A DNA stretch of 8,219 nucleotides from UBA7985 sp049612785 (GTDB lineage Bacteria > Pseudomonadota > Alphaproteobacteria > UBA7985), in contig JBMZBW010000110.1 in assembly GCA_049612785.1 (NCBI GenBank), positions 1 through 8,219 on the forward strand, read 5' to 3'. Shown piece after piece: positions 6,951-8,219 of this stretch. Each line of letters starts with the position of its first letter. The stretch's first letter is position 1. Below the pieces are notes generated by a model. That model saw nothing but the letters and a program-made list of their open reading frames with translations. It was not told the origin of the DNA and did no database searches. A program made the translations under genes and the position numbers.

Positions 6951-6959
6951 AAAGGAGAG
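6951..6959 (+). promoter_or_regulatory. Strong ribosome-binding site for deaminase-family gene 2
   Basis: AAAGGAGAG lies 8 bases before ATG 6968, in a 27-base gap. This is the second-largest spacing inside the operon's reading-frame series apart from the leader, so gene 2 has its own good initiation site and does not rely on coupling. Confidence 0.7.
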
Positions 6960-6967
6960 AGGTATTC

Positions 6968-8029
6968 ATGGACTACTCTGACGAATTATTGCATCTCGAA
7001 ACTGTCTCAGCGTTTATCTGCGACTTGCCCAAAGCCGAATTGCACGTGCATATCGAGGGCACGATCGAAGGTGACCAGGTTATTGAAATAGCAGATAGAA
7101 ATAATATCGACTTGCCTTACAAGACGGCGGAAGACGTTCGTTCGCTGCAAAGCCAAAGCTTGAAAAACCCACACAATAATCTTGCCAACTTTCTGCGCTG
7201 CCTCGACATCAGCCGGTCTGTCCTCAAGCGCGGAGAAGACTTTTACGAAATCGCCATGGCATTCTTCCGGCGCTGTCAGGCTCAGAACGTGGTCTACGTA
7301 GAAGCGATGTTCGATCCGCAGCAGGCCATTCGCAGCGGTGTTTCATTTGGAAATCATTTCGAGGCGCTTCAGTCGGCCGGGAAGGAGGCGGAGAGCCAGC
7401 TGGGTGTCCAAGTTCAGTGGATCATGAATTTTCAGCGGGATCAATCACTTGAAAATGCGCTCAAGACGCTTGAAGAAGCGGACCAGTGGCGAGAGCATAT
7501 CATAGCCGTCGGCCTTGATAATTTCGAAACGCCCGGGTTTCCCCAAATCTTCGCCCCGCTTTATGATGCGGCGCGCGCGCGTGGCTACCACCTGACGTCT
7601 CATTGTGATGTGAACCAGGATGACTCGCTTCAGCATATCCAGGACTGCATCGAAGTATTGGGCGTATCGAGGATTGATCACGGCTTGAACACTGCGCAAA
7701 GCCCCACGCTAGTCGAGATGGTTGTCGAGAAGAATATTGCTCTGACCGGTTGTCCAACATTCATGGCATCGCAAGGCGCCTGCGCGCCTGACCGGATTGA
7801 AATGATACGGGCACTGCTTGATGCAGGGGCTTTGATTTCGGTTAATACTGATGATCCAGCTCAGTTCGCCAGCGGTTATATTTGTAATGTGATGAGCGAA
7901 CTGCAGAGGTCCTATCAATTTACAAACGAGGATCTGGCCATGTTCACGCGAAATGCTTTCAAATCTGCCTGGCTACCGGAACAGCAAAAGACCCGATACC
8001 TTGACGCCGTTTCTAAATACATGAACTGA
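6968..8029 (+). CDS. Adenosine/adenine deaminase family protein 2, lacking the catalytic glutamate
   Basis: A 353-residue protein of the same fold. It has the adenine-deaminase-branch signature H26-V-H28-I-E30-G, then 'FDPQQA' (116-121), 'GLDNFE' (182-187), D237-H238-G and 'NTDDPAQF' (293-300), so the metal ligands and water-activating histidine are kept. The third metal-ligand motif reads S211-H212-C-D-V215 instead of (A)HAGE, so the position of the catalytic glutamate, which protonates the ring nitrogen, is Val. 'CPTFM' (262-266) replaces the common CP(L/T)SN. The reading frame is intact and codon use matches the neighbours, which argues against decay. It may be a related enzyme with altered chemistry or substrate (D214 could conceivably take the acid role) or a non-catalytic partner. 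It ends the operon. Family membership is firm; deaminase activity is uncertain. Confidence 0.88.
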   Translation: MDYSDELLHLETVSAFICDLPKAELHVHIEGTIEGDQVIEIADRNNIDLPYKTAEDVRSLQSQSLKNPHNNLANFLRCLDISRSVLKRGEDFYEIAMAFFRRCQAQNVVYVEAMFDPQQAIRSGVSFGNHFEALQSAGKEAESQLGVQVQWIMNFQRDQSLENALKTLEEADQWREHIIAVGLDNFETPGFPQIFAPLYDAARARGYHLTSHCDVNQDDSLQHIQDCIEVLGVSRIDHGLNTAQSPTLVEMVVEKNIALTGCPTFMASQGACAPDRIEMIRALLDAGALISVNTDDPAQFASGYICNVMSELQRSYQFTNEDLAMFTRNAFKSAWLPEQQKTRYLDAVSKYMN

Positions 8030-8074
8030 CTGGGGTCCCTGAGCCAAAACGTGGCCGAACACAACTGATTTCAG

Positions 8075-8099
8075 GACAAGTCATGGCGCCAGAATTGTC
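8075..8099. repeat. Dyad downstream of the operon
   Basis: GACAA (8075-8079) and TTGTC (8095-8099) flank the palindrome TGGCGCCA (8084-8091), with the two symmetry centres half a base apart. No T tract follows, so it is not a standard intrinsic terminator, though a hairpin here could help end the operon transcript. The remainder of 8030-8219 holds no gene I can support. Confidence 0.3.
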
Positions 8100-8219
8100 G
8101 GAATTAGCGATAATAGGCGCTGTCAGAATAAACCACCTTGCCCGACATCGTGCTGAATATTAGCTAATCAGCCATGCCCAATTCTTTATCCTTCCGCTAT
8201 TTCAAAACCAGCCCTGAGA

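Noticed and set aside
8116..8160. Short minus-strand frame beginning MSGKVVYSDSAYYR
   Set aside because: Only 14 codons before a stop, no ribosome-binding site and no match to a known transposase end that I can justify.
1..8219. CRISPR array, insertion sequence or attachment site
   Set aside because: No regularly spaced direct repeats, no transposase or integrase frame and no paired terminal repeats were seen.

Overview
The window looks like a draft-assembly contig from an alphaproteobacterium. I favour Rhodobacterales or a relative, because of the moderate-to-high GC of the core genes, the tight ATGA/TGATG-type gene coupling and the gene families present; this is inference, as there is no rRNA or other marker. 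A run of 10 Ns at 4418-4427 marks an assembly gap inside one gene.

Layout: (1) 1-206 is the 3' end of a LysR-type (GcvA-like) regulator gene. (2) 207-1056 is about 850 bp without a convincing gene. Its first part is clearly AT-rich, followed by several small dyads (one a possible terminator) and a GC-richer part with recurring TCCGCT/AGCGGA words. (3) 1057-1956, minus strand, is a complete LysR-type regulator gene. (4) 1957-2105 is the divergent control region, with a perfect 8-bp inverted repeat of LysR-operator form (GTGTTGCA-N5-TGCAACAC). (5) 2106-8029, plus strand, is a compact six-gene operon: periplasmic solute-binding protein (PotD/PotF-like), ABC ATPase (PotA-like), two inner-membrane permeases (PotB/PotC-like), then two different proteins of the adenosine/adenine deaminase family. 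(6) 8030-8219 is a short non-coding tail with one dyad.

Reading of the system: the LysR protein probably senses a small molecule and controls a polyamine/opine-class ABC importer (COG0687 and partners) translated together with two metal-dependent deaminases. The transporter class is not typical for nucleobases, and the two enzymes are not duplicates. The first keeps all expected catalytic residues (HxH, HAGE, DHG, SDDP) but has Thr where relatives have Asp/Glu after HxH. The second keeps the metal ligands but has HCDV in place of HAGE, so it lacks the family's catalytic glutamate. Both match the adenine-deaminase branch better than true adenosine deaminases. The most interesting hypothesis is an uptake-plus-deamination pathway for an unidentified amino-substituted compound, possibly purine-like. 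The substrate cannot be read from the sequence.
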